A DNA stretch of 64,000 nt from Propionigenium maris DSM 9537 (GCF_027925155.1 NZ_BSDY01000006.1:1-64000); one strand, 5' to 3'; shown: positions 1-8,601, counted from the stretch's first letter. Numbers and translations are program-made. Notes: generated by a model from the sequence alone, not told the origin.

Positions 1-107
1 CTGTTGATCTAATCCACCCAATCGCAATGGAAGAGGGACTTAGATTCGCAATCAGAGAAGGTGGAAGAACTGTAGCTTCTGGAGTAGTTGCTACTATCAC
101 TAAGTAA
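1..107 (+). CDS. tuf: Elongation factor Tu, C-terminal end (partial)
   Basis: The reading frame is open from the window edge (codons in phase with base 3) and ends at TAA 105-107. The 34 visible residues include [19 protein letters not shown], which is the conserved end of domain 3 of EF-Tu, followed by the usual T-V-x-x-G-V-V-A-T-I. EF-Tu delivers aminoacyl-tRNA to the ribosome. The gene is cut by the window start, so its N-terminal GTPase domain and promoter are not seen. It is followed by its own terminator at 171-198. Confidence 0.95.
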   Translation, partial: VDLIHPIAMEEGLRFAIREGGRTVASGVVATITK

Positions 108-170
108 TTAACTTACTTATAATTTCACTTTTTTCTAAGATGTTTCTTTGGAAACCTAATAGAAATTCAA

Positions 171-198
171 AGAGGACTCGTAAGAGTCCTCTTTTTTA
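171..198 (+). terminator. Rho-independent terminator of tuf
   Basis: AGAGGACTC, a short loop, then GAGTCCTCT followed by a T tract: a 9-bp stem placed 64 nt after the tuf stop codon. Confidence 0.9.
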
Positions 199-200
199 TT

Positions 201-530
201 GGAAAATACTGAGGGTTCCTCTGAGCATATTTTCCAATACTCAGATTTCCAAAGGAAATTCTGAGTTTCCATATTTAGTTTATTGTGTTTTCTTCTAAAG
301 TTTATTTTGTACCTTTTAGCTTGAACCAAAAGGTACCTAAAAGTTCAAGACCTGCGGCAATTGACTTTGTGTGTATCGGCATATTCGGCGTTTCTTTTAT
401 GGGCTCAAGATTGAACCTAAACAGTTCGACGAAACGGAGTAAATGCTTTCAGTAGCGCTCGATGTCAGCCTGCGGTCAGCAATAGATGAAATACCTTTCT
501 CTATAATTTTTTTTGATTTCTTTTAAAAAA
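201..530. repeat. Intergenic region with inverted repeats, no gene seen
   Basis: This 330-base stretch has no credible ORF. It starts with two imperfect palindromes: GGAAAATA at 201-208 pairs with TATTTTCC at 228-235, and ACTCAGATTTCC at 239-250 pairs with 254-266. From about 300 a sequence containing ACCTTTTAGCTTGAACCAAA and AAAAGTTCAAGACCT resembles the outer end of the long intergenic repeat at 4509-4945, which carries AGGTCTTGAACTTTTGGTTA in inverted orientation. I take it as a diverged relative of that repeat. Confidence 0.5.
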
Positions 531-1094
531 TTATGATCCGAAGATCTGGCCTGGGAGCTCCTCATCGAATAGAAACAGTACGTCATCCTTGCTCCCCTCG
601 ATCTGCTTCATAGTCCACTCTACAACTTTGTTAGCTTCCTCCTCTGTAAACTCCATAGGTCTGTAGTGCCTCTTTGCCAGCTGGAAGGAGATCACCTTCC
701 CCCCCTCTATACCAATATACCTGAAGACATTGTATTCAAAGATATTGTCCTCGCTGAGAGTGATGACGATAAAGTGGATCCTCTCCTCTGAGTTGCTGTA
801 GCTCTCAATGACCCTGGCATAGGAATCTCTTCCGGAGCTTCTCAGAGCCTCAAGGTTTTTCTCTAAGTGCCCCAGGGCTTCCTCTGGGGAGGAATCCAGG
901 TGCACCCTCACAGCAAACATCTCCGACCAGTTGTCTAAGGTTTCCTTGGGAGAGATGTACTCAGCCATGGCCCCTGCCTCAAAGGTTTTCACCAGCTCCC
1001 TTCCCTCATAGGTGATCCTCTCATTAAAGGTTGCAGCCCATGCTGCCTGGGTGAGAAAGACAAGGAGAAATAGAATATTATAAGTTTTTTTCAT
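531..1094 (-). CDS. Exported protein of unknown function
   Basis: 187 residues, not recognised. Residues 1-20 form a standard signal peptide: a lysine-containing start, then the hydrophobic ILFLLVFLTQAAWA with a likely cleavage after AWA. The mature part is acidic and mixed alpha/beta, with no cysteines and no obvious catalytic motif, so it is probably periplasmic. The start is supported by GGAGG just upstream (minus strand, about 1098-1103). It is a single-gene unit, divergent from the acetyltransferase at 1274. No function can be assigned from sequence or context. Confidence 0.8.
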   Translation of the reverse strand: MKKTYNILFLLVFLTQAAWAATFNERITYEGRELVKTFEAGAMAEYISPKETLDNWSEMFAVRVHLDSSPEEALGHLEKNLEALRSSGRDSYARVIESYSNSEERIHFIVITLSEDNIFEYNVFRYIGIEGGKVISFQLAKRHYRPMEFTEEEANKVVEWTMKQIEGSKDDVLFLFDEELPGQIFGS

Positions 1095-1273
1095 AGGAAC
1101 CTCCCGAAATAATAATTATAGTGTGGATAGTATACCGAGTTTTGGGAAAACTCCCTTTAAGAGGAAGGTAAAGTTTTGATAATATCCCATAGTGTAGTAT
1201 ATTGGAGAAAGTGGAAAGATAAATTCAGGGTATAAAGAATGAAAAAATAGATCTTAGAGGCGGGGGAAGGCAG

Positions 1274-1768
1274 ATGAAGATACGACAGATAGAGGCAGGG
1301 GATGCTGAGAAGTTTTTAAGGATGCTGAAGAAGCTGGACAGCGAGACGGAGTTTATGATGTATGAGCCAGGGGAGAGAAGGACCACCCTGGAGGAGCAGA
1401 GGGAGATAATAGAGAGGGTTCAGAAAAATGGCGACCCTGTATTTTTAGTGGAAAATGAGGAGGAGATAGTGGGCTTCCTTGGAGGAAGAAGGGGAACCTT
1501 TAACAGGGTGAAGCACACAGTCTATATAGCCATGGGAATAGTGGAAGGCTATAGGGGACAGGGTATAGGAAGAAAGCTCATGGAGCAGCTGGACAGGTGG
1601 AATGTGGAAAATGATATCTCCAGGTCGGAGCTTACGGTGATGTGTCATAATGAGAGGGCAGTGAGTCTCTATGAGGGGATGGGCTATCAGATAGAGGGAA
1701 GAAGAAAGAAGTCCCTTCTGGTAGATGGAAGGTTTGTAGATGAGTACTATATGGGAAAGACCTATTAG
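1274..1768 (+). CDS. GNAT-family N-acetyltransferase
   Basis: 164 residues, a full-length single GNAT domain. These enzymes move an acetyl group from acetyl-CoA to an amine. Motif A, which binds the pyrophosphate of CoA, is visible at about residues 90-112 as EGYRGQGIGRKLMEQLDRW with the R-G-Q-G-I-G signature. The N-terminal MKIRQIEAGDAEKFLRML and the late NERAVSLYEGMGYQIEGRRK (motif B) are also typical. The ATG follows GGCGGGGGAAGGCAG. It is monocistronic and shares a bidirectional terminator with the convergent Nudix gene. The substrate cannot be told; a small molecule or a protein N-terminus are both possible. Confidence 0.9.
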   Translation: MKIRQIEAGDAEKFLRMLKKLDSETEFMMYEPGERRTTLEEQREIIERVQKNGDPVFLVENEEEIVGFLGGRRGTFNRVKHTVYIAMGIVEGYRGQGIGRKLMEQLDRWNVENDISRSELTVMCHNERAVSLYEGMGYQIEGRRKKSLLVDGRFVDEYYMGKTY

Positions 1769-1784
1769 TAGGATATATAAGTAT

Positions 1785-1820
1785 TAAAAAAAGGTGGGGA
1801 CCTAGGTCCTCACCTTTTAT
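1785..1820. terminator. Bidirectional terminator
   Basis: A near-perfect 26-base palindrome at 1791-1816 centred on CCTAGG, with an A tract on the left and a T tract on the right. It lies between the convergent acetyltransferase and Nudix genes and can serve both. Confidence 0.9.
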
Positions 1821-2344
1821 TTTTTGATTAACTCCCTGGCAACCAGCTCCAGCATGAATAGCTCCCTGTCTATGTAGAGGCCTATATTTTCAGGCTGTGC
1901 CTCTATAACACCTCTGTTGTGCTCGATGGCCTCATAGATATTTACCCACCTTGCCTCCATTCCGTTATTTATCTCATAATCCTCCAGGTTGGACTCTCCT
2001 AGTTCCTTGTGGATATCACAGATATAGAAGTGGGAGATCATGTGGATGAAGTCGTACTCTCTCTTCCATATGGGTTTGATCTCCTCATAGATACCATACT
2101 CGGAGATTACCTCTATATTCTTGGCTCCAGTCTCCTCCTGAAGCTCTCTGATCATTCCAGACTCGATATCCTCTCCCTCATCTACTCCTCCCCCTGGGAA
2201 GCTGTAGTCGTTGTATTTTTTTGTATAGAGAAGAAGGATATTGTCTCCGTCTACCACCACTGCCCTTGCAGCTGTCCTACTGTATACTTCCTTTCCTTCA
2301 AGGGATCCTGCATCCTCATGAATATATCTTCTAAGCAATCTCAT
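1817..2344 (-). CDS. Nudix hydrolase
   Basis: 175 residues. The Nudix box (GX5EX7REUXEEXGU) is intact at about residues 50-72: GGGVDEGEDIESGMIRELQE followed by ETGA. The catalytic helix-loop therefore has its metal-binding glutamates. Such enzymes hydrolyse nucleoside diphosphates linked to another moiety, for example damaged nucleotides or ADP-sugars. The preceding strand AVVVDGDNILLLYTKKYNDY and the later KREYDFIHMISHFYICD fit the fold. It starts at ATG with GGAGGTAGCC upstream and is monocistronic. The precise substrate is unknown. Confidence 0.92.
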   Translation of the reverse strand: MRLLRRYIHEDAGSLEGKEVYSRTAARAVVVDGDNILLLYTKKYNDYSFPGGGVDEGEDIESGMIRELQEETGAKNIEVISEYGIYEEIKPIWKREYDFIHMISHFYICDIHKELGESNLEDYEINNGMEARWVNIYEAIEHNRGVIEAQPENIGLYIDRELFMLELVARELIKK

Positions 2345-2538
2345 GGCTACCTCCTAAGTAATCTCTATGGATCATTGATATTTCTCTAATAAAATTTTGG
2401 TACCCTTTAACCTCTGGATACCACCCCAACTGAACCTTTATTCTATCACATATTCAATCTTTTGAGAAATTTTCTCCCTGTGGGTATAGGGGGAGGATAT
2501 TTGTGCTATAATATGAAAAACGTTTGGAGGTAATGGTA

Positions 2539-2994
2539 ATGTCGATTGAGAAAAAATATATGGACTTTGTAGAGGGAAAGGGAACACCTGAAACTGCAGA
2601 GGAACTAATGAAGAGCAGATATGCAGCCTACACTGTGGGAAATATAGATTACATAATGGAAACACACGATCCAGCTACTAGAGGAGGGATCTCTATAGAG
2701 GAGACTGAGGAGTGGGCAAAGTCTTCTGAGTGGCTTGGTCTTGAGATAATATCTACTGAGGCAGGAACTCCTTCAGATGATCAGGGAATAGTTGAGTTTA
2801 AAGCCACATACAAGGAAGAGGGAGAGGTGCAGGTACACCACGAGAAGTCGGCCTTTGTAAAGATCGAGGGTAAGTGGTACTACCACGGATGGATGCCCCT
2901 GCAGCAGACCATCGTAAAGGAAAAGAAGATAGGAAGAAACGATCCTTGTCCTTGCGGATCTGGAAAAAAATATAAGAAGTGTTGCGGAAAGTAG
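2539..2994 (+). CDS. YchJ-like protein with C-terminal SEC-C zinc motif
   Basis: About 151 residues. The C-terminus carries a textbook SEC-C metal-binding motif, [19 protein letters not shown], as in SecA and YchJ. The central part ([17 protein letters not shown], then [20 protein letters not shown]) matches the NTF2-like middle domain of the YchJ family. The N-terminal SEC-C copy found in many YchJ proteins is absent. I chose ATG 2539 because GGAGG at 2526-2530 is correctly spaced from it; a TTG at 2524 and an ATG at 2533 are in frame but too close to that site. The function of the family is not established. It overlaps the next gene. Confidence 0.88.
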   Translation: MSIEKKYMDFVEGKGTPETAEELMKSRYAAYTVGNIDYIMETHDPATRGGISIEETEEWAKSSEWLGLEIISTEAGTPSDDQGIVEFKATYKEEGEVQVHHEKSAFVKIEGKWYYHGWMPLQQTIVKEKKIGRNDPCPCGSGKKYKKCCGK

Positions 2995-3596
2995 TGGGTT
3001 CCTTGGATATACTTGCATTTGATTATACAAACCTTAGCTTCACAGGGATGGTAATATTTTTTACAGCCTTTCTCATAGGGATAAAGTTTCCCGACTGGGA
3101 TTTTAAACTGAAGCTGAGACACAGGAATATATTAACCCACAGTCCCCTAATCTTGTTCTTCTTTACATGGCTCTACACGAGAAATCCGGGGACGGAGTTC
3201 AGATATTTTATTATGGGATTCTCCCTGGCTATAGGGATCCACCTTATATTTGATATATTTCCCAAGGGATGGGGAGGAGGAGCTCTTCTTCAGATGCCCT
3301 TTATAAGATACAGGTTTAGAAAGGGATGGTCTATCCTTCTCTTCCTTGCCTTTATACTGATATCTCTGGGAATGAGCATAAGGAGTACCCAGACTATAGA
3401 GGAGTTGATATTTGTCTCCCTCTATGGAATTGTGATAATAGCTATAAACAGGATGAAGGAGGAGAAGGTAATGAGACCCATGTGTGCATTCCTTCTGGTG
3501 ATGCTCCTCATATCCTCAATAAAGTACAATGAAGTGGCTGAAACTGTATCGTTAGTGTACACTAATGTTCAAAAAACTTTAATTAATTTACTCTAA
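2979..3596 (+). CDS. Membrane-bound metal-dependent hydrolase, YdjM/DUF457-like
   Basis: Up to 205 residues with four or five hydrophobic segments (about 22-36, 50-65, 76-92, 114-133, 165-180). The sequence [20 protein letters not shown] followed by S, and later [13 protein letters not shown], are the aspartate/histidine motifs of the DUF457/YdjM inner-membrane hydrolase family. The start is uncertain: GTG 2979 overlaps the end of the SEC-C gene, and a GTG at 2994 is also possible. The overlap suggests translational coupling. The biochemical role is unknown for this family. Confidence 0.75.
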   Translation: MLRKVVGSLDILAFDYTNLSFTGMVIFFTAFLIGIKFPDWDFKLKLRHRNILTHSPLILFFFTWLYTRNPGTEFRYFIMGFSLAIGIHLIFDIFPKGWGGGALLQMPFIRYRFRKGWSILLFLAFILISLGMSIRSTQTIEELIFVSLYGIVIIAINRMKEEKVMRPMCAFLLVMLLISSIKYNEVAETVSLVYTNVQKTLINLL

Positions 3597-3610
3597 ATGG
3601 TGTAGTTTGC

Positions 3611-3640
3611 TTGACAATATTAGGTATGATTTAATATAAT
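3611..3640 (+). promoter_or_regulatory. Sigma-70-type promoter for transketolase
   Basis: TTGACA at 3611-3616, an 18-base spacer, and TATAAT at 3635-3640, both consensus hexamers, 35 bases before the transketolase start codon. Confidence 0.85.
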
Positions 3641-3674
3641 TTACATGAAAGTTAATTTTGAAAGGAGAATAAGG

Positions 3675-4508
3675 ATGTCAAATATCAAGCTTTTAAAGGA
3701 AAAGGCAAGTAATGTTAGAAAAGATATCGTTCAGATGATCTGTGCAGCAAAATCTGGACACCCAGGAGGATCGTTATCTGCAGCAGATATCGTAACGGCA
3801 CTATACTTTGATGAGATGAACATAGACCCGGCTAACCCTAAGATGGAGGGAAGAGACAGATTTGTACTGTCAAAGGGACACGCAGCTCCTGTAATATATG
3901 CTGCTCTTGCAGAGAGAGGATACTTCTCTAAGGATCTATTGGGGACTTTAAGACAATATGGATCGATCCTACAGGGTCACCCTGATATGAAGAAGGTACC
4001 TGGAGTGGAGATCTCTACTGGATCATTAGGACAGGGACTATCGGTAGCAAACGGAATGGCACTTTCAGCTAAGATCTCTAAGGAAGACTTCAGAACTTAT
4101 GTACTAATGGGAGATGGAGAACTTCAGGAGGGTCAGATCTGGGAAGCTGCAATGACAGCTGCTCACTACAAGCTTGATAATATCTGTGCATTTGTAGACT
4201 TCAACAACCTTCAGATAGACGGAAATGTAGATAAGGTAATGGGTGTAGAGCCACTGGATAAGAAGTGGGAAGCCTTTGGATGGAATGTACTAAAGATAGA
4301 TGGACACGATATGGAAGCTATCCTAGATGCACTAGCTAAAGCTAAGGAGTGCAAAGGAAAGCCAACAGTTATAATCGCTGAAACTACTAAGGGTAAGGGA
4401 GTATCATTCATGGAAAACGTATGTGGATTCCACGGAGTAGCTCCAACTGAAGAGGAAACAGCTAAGGCAGTAGCAGAGCTTGAGCACGTTGAAAAGATCG
4501 AGGCGTAA
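3675..4508 (+). CDS. tkt: Transketolase, N-terminal (TPP-binding) subunit
   Basis: 277 residues from ATG 3675, chosen because AAAGGAGAATAAGG lies directly before it; an upstream in-frame ATG at 3645 lacks a ribosome site. With the next gene it forms the split transketolase of the non-oxidative pentose phosphate pathway, moving two-carbon ketol units between sugar phosphates. Visible signatures are SKGHAAPVIYAALAERGYF, GHPDMKKVPGVEISTGSLGQ and the thiamine-diphosphate motif MGDGELQEGQIWEAA followed by the metal-ligand asparagines DFNNLQIDG. The length is normal for an N-subunit. Unusually, 455 bases separate it from the C-subunit gene. Confidence 0.95.
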   Translation: MSNIKLLKEKASNVRKDIVQMICAAKSGHPGGSLSAADIVTALYFDEMNIDPANPKMEGRDRFVLSKGHAAPVIYAALAERGYFSKDLLGTLRQYGSILQGHPDMKKVPGVEISTGSLGQGLSVANGMALSAKISKEDFRTYVLMGDGELQEGQIWEAAMTAAHYKLDNICAFVDFNNLQIDGNVDKVMGVEPLDKKWEAFGWNVLKIDGHDMEAILDALAKAKECKGKPTVIIAETTKGKGVSFMENVCGFHGVAPTEEETAKAVAELEHVEKIEA

Positions 4509-4945
4509 TATTCATTCTTTGCTCACCCAAAGAACGAATCAAGAAAGGGTGCCTCTGTCAGAAAAAGACTACTTCATAATCGGAAACCTAAGAAAATATC
4601 GAAACTTGCTTCGCTTCAGACAGTCGACATTTTCTAAAGTTTTCCTTCATATTACGTCTACGCTTTTTTCTGAATGAGGACTTTTAAAGCGGCCGAGATG
4701 GTCGATGATACTTTGTACAATGAGTTTTAGCTAGACCGTTAAACAGGCTCAGTTTGCTGAGAATCAATGAAGGAACCTGAAGATGATTGTCAGTACACAG
4801 AATTCTTGGAAAGAATTTTGTGCTTCCTTAATTGATTTCAGCACTGTAGCTTATAAAGGTCGTAGATCAATATATTTCTAAAGAGACATTATCGAGGTCT
4901 TGAACTTTTGGTTACATTTTCTTTCAAGAGAAAAGTAACAGACTA
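4509..4945 (+). repeat. Long dispersed intergenic repeat, family A, plus orientation
   Basis: About 440 bases of non-coding sequence inserted between the two transketolase genes. Its first half is a close inverted match to 63062-63470: the best conserved block is 4590-4653, containing AAACTTGCTTCGCTTCA and GTCGACATTTTCTAAAGTTT. Both copies begin with TTCATTCTTTGCT and CCCAAAGAACGAA. The right end carries AGGTCTTGAACTTTTGGTTA and an inverted repeat CTTTCaagaGAAAG. Small ORFs occur in both copies but have no ribosome site. The C-subunit gene keeps its own GGAGG at 4951-4955. Confidence 0.8.
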
Positions 4946-4963
4946 TATTCGGAGGTATAAATA

Positions 4964-5890
4964 ATGGCAAAGAAAGCTACAAGAACGGCTTATGGAGAAG
5001 CCCTTGTTGAACTAGGTAATTTAAATAAAGATGTAGTGGTACTTGATGCAGACCTTACAAAATCAACTAAAACAGCTATGTTTCAGGCAGAGTTCCCTGA
5101 AAGACATATAAACGTAGGAATCGCAGAGGGAGACCTTATGGCTACAGCAGCTGGTCTTGCTACTTGCGGAAAGATCCCGTTTGCATCAACATTTGCAATG
5201 TTTGCTGCAGGAAGAGGATTTGAGCAGATCAGAAACACAATAGCTTACCCAAAGCTTAATGTAAAGATAGCTCCAACTCACGCAGGAATCTCTGTGGGAG
5301 AGGACGGAGGATCTCACCAGTCTATCGAGGATATCGCACTTATGAGAGCTATCCCTGGTATGGTAGTACTTTCTCCAGCAGATGCAACTGAGACAAAGAA
5401 GATGGTGCACGCAGCAGCAGAGTACAACGGACCTGTATACATCAGAATGGGTAGACTAGATGTACCTGTACTTTTCGATGAGGACTATGACTTTGAGATC
5501 GGTCCTGCAAACACAATCAAGGAAGGAACAGACGTAACTGTAGCAGCTACAGGAATCCTAGTAGCAGAAGCTCTAACAGCAGCTGAAAAGCTTGCTGAAG
5601 AGGGAATCTCTGTAAGAGTAATCAACGTAGGAACAATAAAGCCGCTAGACGGCAACACTATCCTGAAGGCAGCTCAGGAAACTAAGTTCATCGTAACAGC
5701 TGAGGAGCACTCGGTAATCGGTGGTCTTGGATCAGCAGTATCTGAGTTCCTTGGAGAGACTCACCCAACTTTAGTTAAGAAGATCGGAATCTACGATGAG
5801 TTTGGTCAGAGTGGAAAGGGAGCAGAGCTTCTAGAGAAGTATGAGCTTACTGCAGAGAAGATTATCTCTGTAATCAAGGAAAACCTTTAA
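4964..5890 (+). CDS. tkt: Transketolase, C-terminal (pyrimidine-binding) subunit
   Basis: 308 residues. It supplies the pyrimidine-binding and C-terminal domains of the two-subunit transketolase. The catalytic glutamate region NVGIAEGDLMATAAGLA and the substrate-phosphate loop THAGISVGEDGGSHQSIEDI are intact, followed by the transketolase C domain from about residue 185 (TVAATGILVAEAL). The ATG has GGAGG seven bases upstream. It is normally adjacent to the N-subunit gene; here a repeat intervenes, so either read-through or an extra promoter inside the repeat must serve it. It ends with a strong terminator. Confidence 0.95.
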   Translation: MAKKATRTAYGEALVELGNLNKDVVVLDADLTKSTKTAMFQAEFPERHINVGIAEGDLMATAAGLATCGKIPFASTFAMFAAGRGFEQIRNTIAYPKLNVKIAPTHAGISVGEDGGSHQSIEDIALMRAIPGMVVLSPADATETKKMVHAAAEYNGPVYIRMGRLDVPVLFDEDYDFEIGPANTIKEGTDVTVAATGILVAEALTAAEKLAEEGISVRVINVGTIKPLDGNTILKAAQETKFIVTAEEHSVIGGLGSAVSEFLGETHPTLVKKIGIYDEFGQSGKGAELLEKYELTAEKIISVIKENL

Positions 5891-5912
5891 AAATACTTAA
5901 AATATATAGATT

Positions 5913-5942
5913 AGAGTAGAGGAGCTCCTCTACTCTTTTTTA
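5913..5942 (+). terminator. Terminator after transketolase
   Basis: AGAGTAGAGGAG pairs with CTCCTCTACTCT with essentially no loop spacer, followed by T6. Confidence 0.92.
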
Positions 5943-5997
5943 TTAGTGTAATATCTGTTATAATACTTTATAGAAAACAGAAAGGAGAGGGGGAGTT

Positions 5998-6618
5998 TTG
6001 GTTAGAGTTGTAAATGTAAATTTATGTGGAAATAATAGTTTGAATTTTGTCCTGAGGGAAGATGCCTTTCACTGTCTTCCGTGTAAAAGTGAAGAGGAAA
6101 AGAATTTATTTTTACAAATATTGACTAAGATATCTCCGACCAAGGGAGATGTCCTCATAGGCAAGGAGAGCATAGTAAGGTGCAAAGAGAGAGTTTACAG
6201 ATCAAAACTTAAGGAGTTTGGAATCGTCTACAACGACTATAAGTTTATTACCTATAAAAATGTATATGAAAATTTAGATTACTACCTGAAGATCAGGGGA
6301 TATAGTAGTGGTGATGCTGAAAAGATGATAGATGAAACCCTTGATTTTTTTGGTATCCAGCACAGAAAGCACAGTGAGATAGAGGAACTTACCCATGAGG
6401 AGAAGGTGATCCTGGGAGTAGCCAGAGCTATGACTACAGAACCTAAATTCCTCATCCTGGATGATATCCACCTTTCAACCAAGGAGGAGATCTGGAAGAG
6501 GATATTTGATTTTTTGAAAAAACTCAGTAAAAGCGGAACGGGGATACTCTATTTGACGTGTGACAGGGAATTTGCTGCAGAGAGACAGATGAAGAATATA
6601 ATTGAAGGAGCACTATAA
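5998..6618 (+). CDS. ftsE: FtsE-like protein with degenerate ABC ATPase motifs
   Basis: 206 residues at the FtsE position directly before ftsX. Family FtsE is the ATPase that energises FtsX for septal peptidoglycan hydrolysis. The fold can be traced, but the motifs are eroded. The P-loop reads CKSEEEKN, keeping the lysine but none of the glycines. The Q-loop glutamine is asparagine (GIVYNDYKF). The LSGGE signature reads LTHEE. Walker B reads FLILDDIHL, with aspartate in place of the catalytic glutamate. The H-loop histidine is cysteine (LTCDRE). It is intact in length and frame, so it looks like a maintained pseudo-ATPase rather than a decaying gene. The start is TTG after GGAGAGGGGG. The ftsX start overlaps its stop. 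Confidence 0.8.
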   Translation: MVRVVNVNLCGNNSLNFVLREDAFHCLPCKSEEEKNLFLQILTKISPTKGDVLIGKESIVRCKERVYRSKLKEFGIVYNDYKFITYKNVYENLDYYLKIRGYSSGDAEKMIDETLDFFGIQHRKHSEIEELTHEEKVILGVARAMTTEPKFLILDDIHLSTKEEIWKRIFDFLKKLSKSGTGILYLTCDREFAAERQMKNIIEGAL

Positions 6619-7481
6619 TGTTAAAAAAGGTAAAAGTTTTTTTTGGAGAACTCAATGACATAATTGCCAAGGGGATAAAGGGATACAGGATGAACCTTTT
6701 TACCCTTATAGCAGCTTTTATAGTACTTAACACAGCCAGTGCAGTGCTGGTAAATATACATAAAAACAATGAAAATCTAAGGGATAACTACAAACTGAGC
6801 ATCTACTTTAAGGGAGATCCTTCAGAGGAGAGGTTAAATGAGTTTGAGGGAAGGCTTCTGGAGATGCCAGAGGTCAGATCTCTGAAGTATGAGTCCAGAG
6901 AGGTGGCTCTGAGAGACCTGGAGAATCAGCTGGGTATAAGGGTTCCCAGAGGGAACAACCCCCTATCCAACAACTTCCTTGTAACCTTTGATGGGGAGAA
7001 GAGCCTGGAATCCCTTCAGCAGCAGCTGGATAAGGAGGACCTCATAAAGGAGGTATATTTGGATAAGGAGCAGCTCCAGAGTCTGAATAACAGGATAGAA
7101 AAGAATCGTGGAATATTCCTATCCTTCCTTGCAGGAGGATTTCTTCCTCTGATCTTTATAATATTCAGCTTATTTCACAGCAATATCCTCTATAACAACA
7201 GGGATATTAACTCTAAGATCTTCATAGGAGAATCTCATAAGGCGGCATTAAAGCCTTATTACATGATAAGCGACTGCATCTTTGTAAGTGCTTCAGCCAT
7301 TGGAACTCTGATATTTTTAAATATCTATGAACTCTTCAGAAAGAGTTTCATCGGAATAGAGAAGGGAGGAGTTCTTGCAAGTACCGAGGAGGTCCTTGTG
7401 GTAGCTGTGGTGGTAACTGCAGTGACAACTGTAATATTCCCACTACTCTCCCGTAGTCTGTACAGGGTAAGTGGTGAGTAG
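6618..7481 (+). CDS. ftsX: Cell division permease-like protein FtsX
   Basis: 287 residues with the FtsX topology: a membrane helix at about 27-48, an extracytoplasmic domain of some 115 residues (YKLSIYFKGDPSEERLNEFE and onward), then three helices near 168-190, 219-240 and 258-280. FtsX transmits the state of FtsE to periplasmic hydrolase activators. The ATG overlaps the ftsE stop (TAATG), indicating coupling, and the coiled-coil gene follows two bases after its stop. The set ftsE-ftsX-envC is the canonical arrangement. No residue-level oddity is seen, in contrast with FtsE. Confidence 0.9.
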   Translation: MLKKVKVFFGELNDIIAKGIKGYRMNLFTLIAAFIVLNTASAVLVNIHKNNENLRDNYKLSIYFKGDPSEERLNEFEGRLLEMPEVRSLKYESREVALRDLENQLGIRVPRGNNPLSNNFLVTFDGEKSLESLQQQLDKEDLIKEVYLDKEQLQSLNNRIEKNRGIFLSFLAGGFLPLIFIIFSLFHSNILYNNRDINSKIFIGESHKAALKPYYMISDCIFVSASAIGTLIFLNIYELFRKSFIGIEKGGVLASTEEVLVVAVVVTAVTTVIFPLLSRSLYRVSGE

Positions 7482-7483
7482 AT

Positions 7484-8575
7484 ATGAAAAGAGTAGCAGC
7501 GGGATTACTTATCTTTTCTACTGTGGCCCTTGGAGATTCCCTGGATGAGATGAAGCAGAAGGTGGAGAGCATCAACCGTGGAATTGAAGCGAGTACCCAG
7601 AGGATAAGCAATATAGAGGTAGAGAAGGGAAAAACAGAGGACAGGATAGTAAAGCTTGAGGGAGAGATAGTAAAGGTTGAAAGGGAGATAGGAGAGCTTA
7701 CAGGACAGATAACCACCCTTTCCAGAAGGGTGGACTACAGTGAGAGAAGCCTGAGGTTCAGTTCCAGAGAGGAAAAGGTGAAGCTAGAGGAGTACAACGC
7801 CAAGCTGGAAGCCTGGAACAGGTCTCAGAAACACAGCGATGACTCCATGAACCTTTCCATGAATAAGAGAAAGTTTAAGGAGCTTCTCTACAGCGACCTT
7901 GAGAGGATGGAGCAGATAAGGTCTGTACAGAAGGACCTGGATATAAGAAGGATAGATATCGAAAGGGACAGAAGGCAGTTGAGCAGCCTGAAGACCAAGC
8001 TTGTAAGGAAGGAGCAGCAAAACCAGCAGAACAAGAGGGAGCTCTCCAGACTTATCAAGCAGCTGGAAGCTGAGAAGAAGCAGCACACTACCAAGATCTC
8101 CAGTCTTCAGGGGGAGAAGAAGAGGATAGAGGCTCAGATCGAGAAGATAATCAGGGAGAGAGCAAGATCGGTAAAGAATGTAAATATGTCAACTGCCAAG
8201 AGCCGGGTAGGTAGGCTGAGAAAGCCTGTATCTGGAAGCTATACCACAACCTTTGGTAATGTTAAAAAGGGAAATGTAAGGAGCAGTGGTGTAGAGATAA
8301 GAGCTGCCCTGGGAAGGATAGTAAGAGGAGCAGCTGGAGGAAAGGTAATCTATGCTGGAAAGTTCCAGGGACTGGGTCAGGTAGTTATGGTGGACTATGG
8401 ATATAATATGATCGGAATATACGGAAACCTCATCTCAGTGGATGTAAAGGTGGGAGAGGATGTCAAGCAGGCAGATAAACTGGGAATCCTGGGATTATCC
8501 ATAGACGGCGTGCCGGATCTTTACTATGAGCTCAGATTCAACTTAAAGCCTATAAATCCAGTAAGTATGTTCTAG
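7484..8575 (+). CDS. EnvC-like exported coiled-coil protein with degenerate LytM domain
   Basis: 363 residues. A signal peptide (1-17, ending VALG) is followed by long charged coiled coils (about 20-105 and 130-225) and a C-terminal M23/LytM fold (about 250-363). The zinc-binding residues of active M23 peptidases are all replaced: the first HxxxD region reads SSGVEIR, the YxH region reads IYGNL and the HxH region reads LYYELRF. This matches EnvC, which activates amidases rather than cutting peptidoglycan itself. Location after ftsEX supports a role as their periplasmic partner in septum splitting. Confidence 0.88.
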   Translation: MKRVAAGLLIFSTVALGDSLDEMKQKVESINRGIEASTQRISNIEVEKGKTEDRIVKLEGEIVKVEREIGELTGQITTLSRRVDYSERSLRFSSREEKVKLEEYNAKLEAWNRSQKHSDDSMNLSMNKRKFKELLYSDLERMEQIRSVQKDLDIRRIDIERDRRQLSSLKTKLVRKEQQNQQNKRELSRLIKQLEAEKKQHTTKISSLQGEKKRIEAQIEKIIRERARSVKNVNMSTAKSRVGRLRKPVSGSYTTTFGNVKKGNVRSSGVEIRAALGRIVRGAAGGKVIYAGKFQGLGQVVMVDYGYNMIGIYGNLISVDVKVGEDVKQADKLGILGLSIDGVPDLYYELRFNLKPINPVSMF

Positions 8576-8601
8576 ATGTCGGGAGGCAGGATAGATAAAT
8601 T

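Noticed and set aside
4480-4677. ORF of 65 codons in repeat family A, with a related ORF at 63123-63374
   Set aside because: Both share a peptide because the DNA repeat is shared, but neither has a ribosome site and lengths differ; I treat them as by-products of the repeat.
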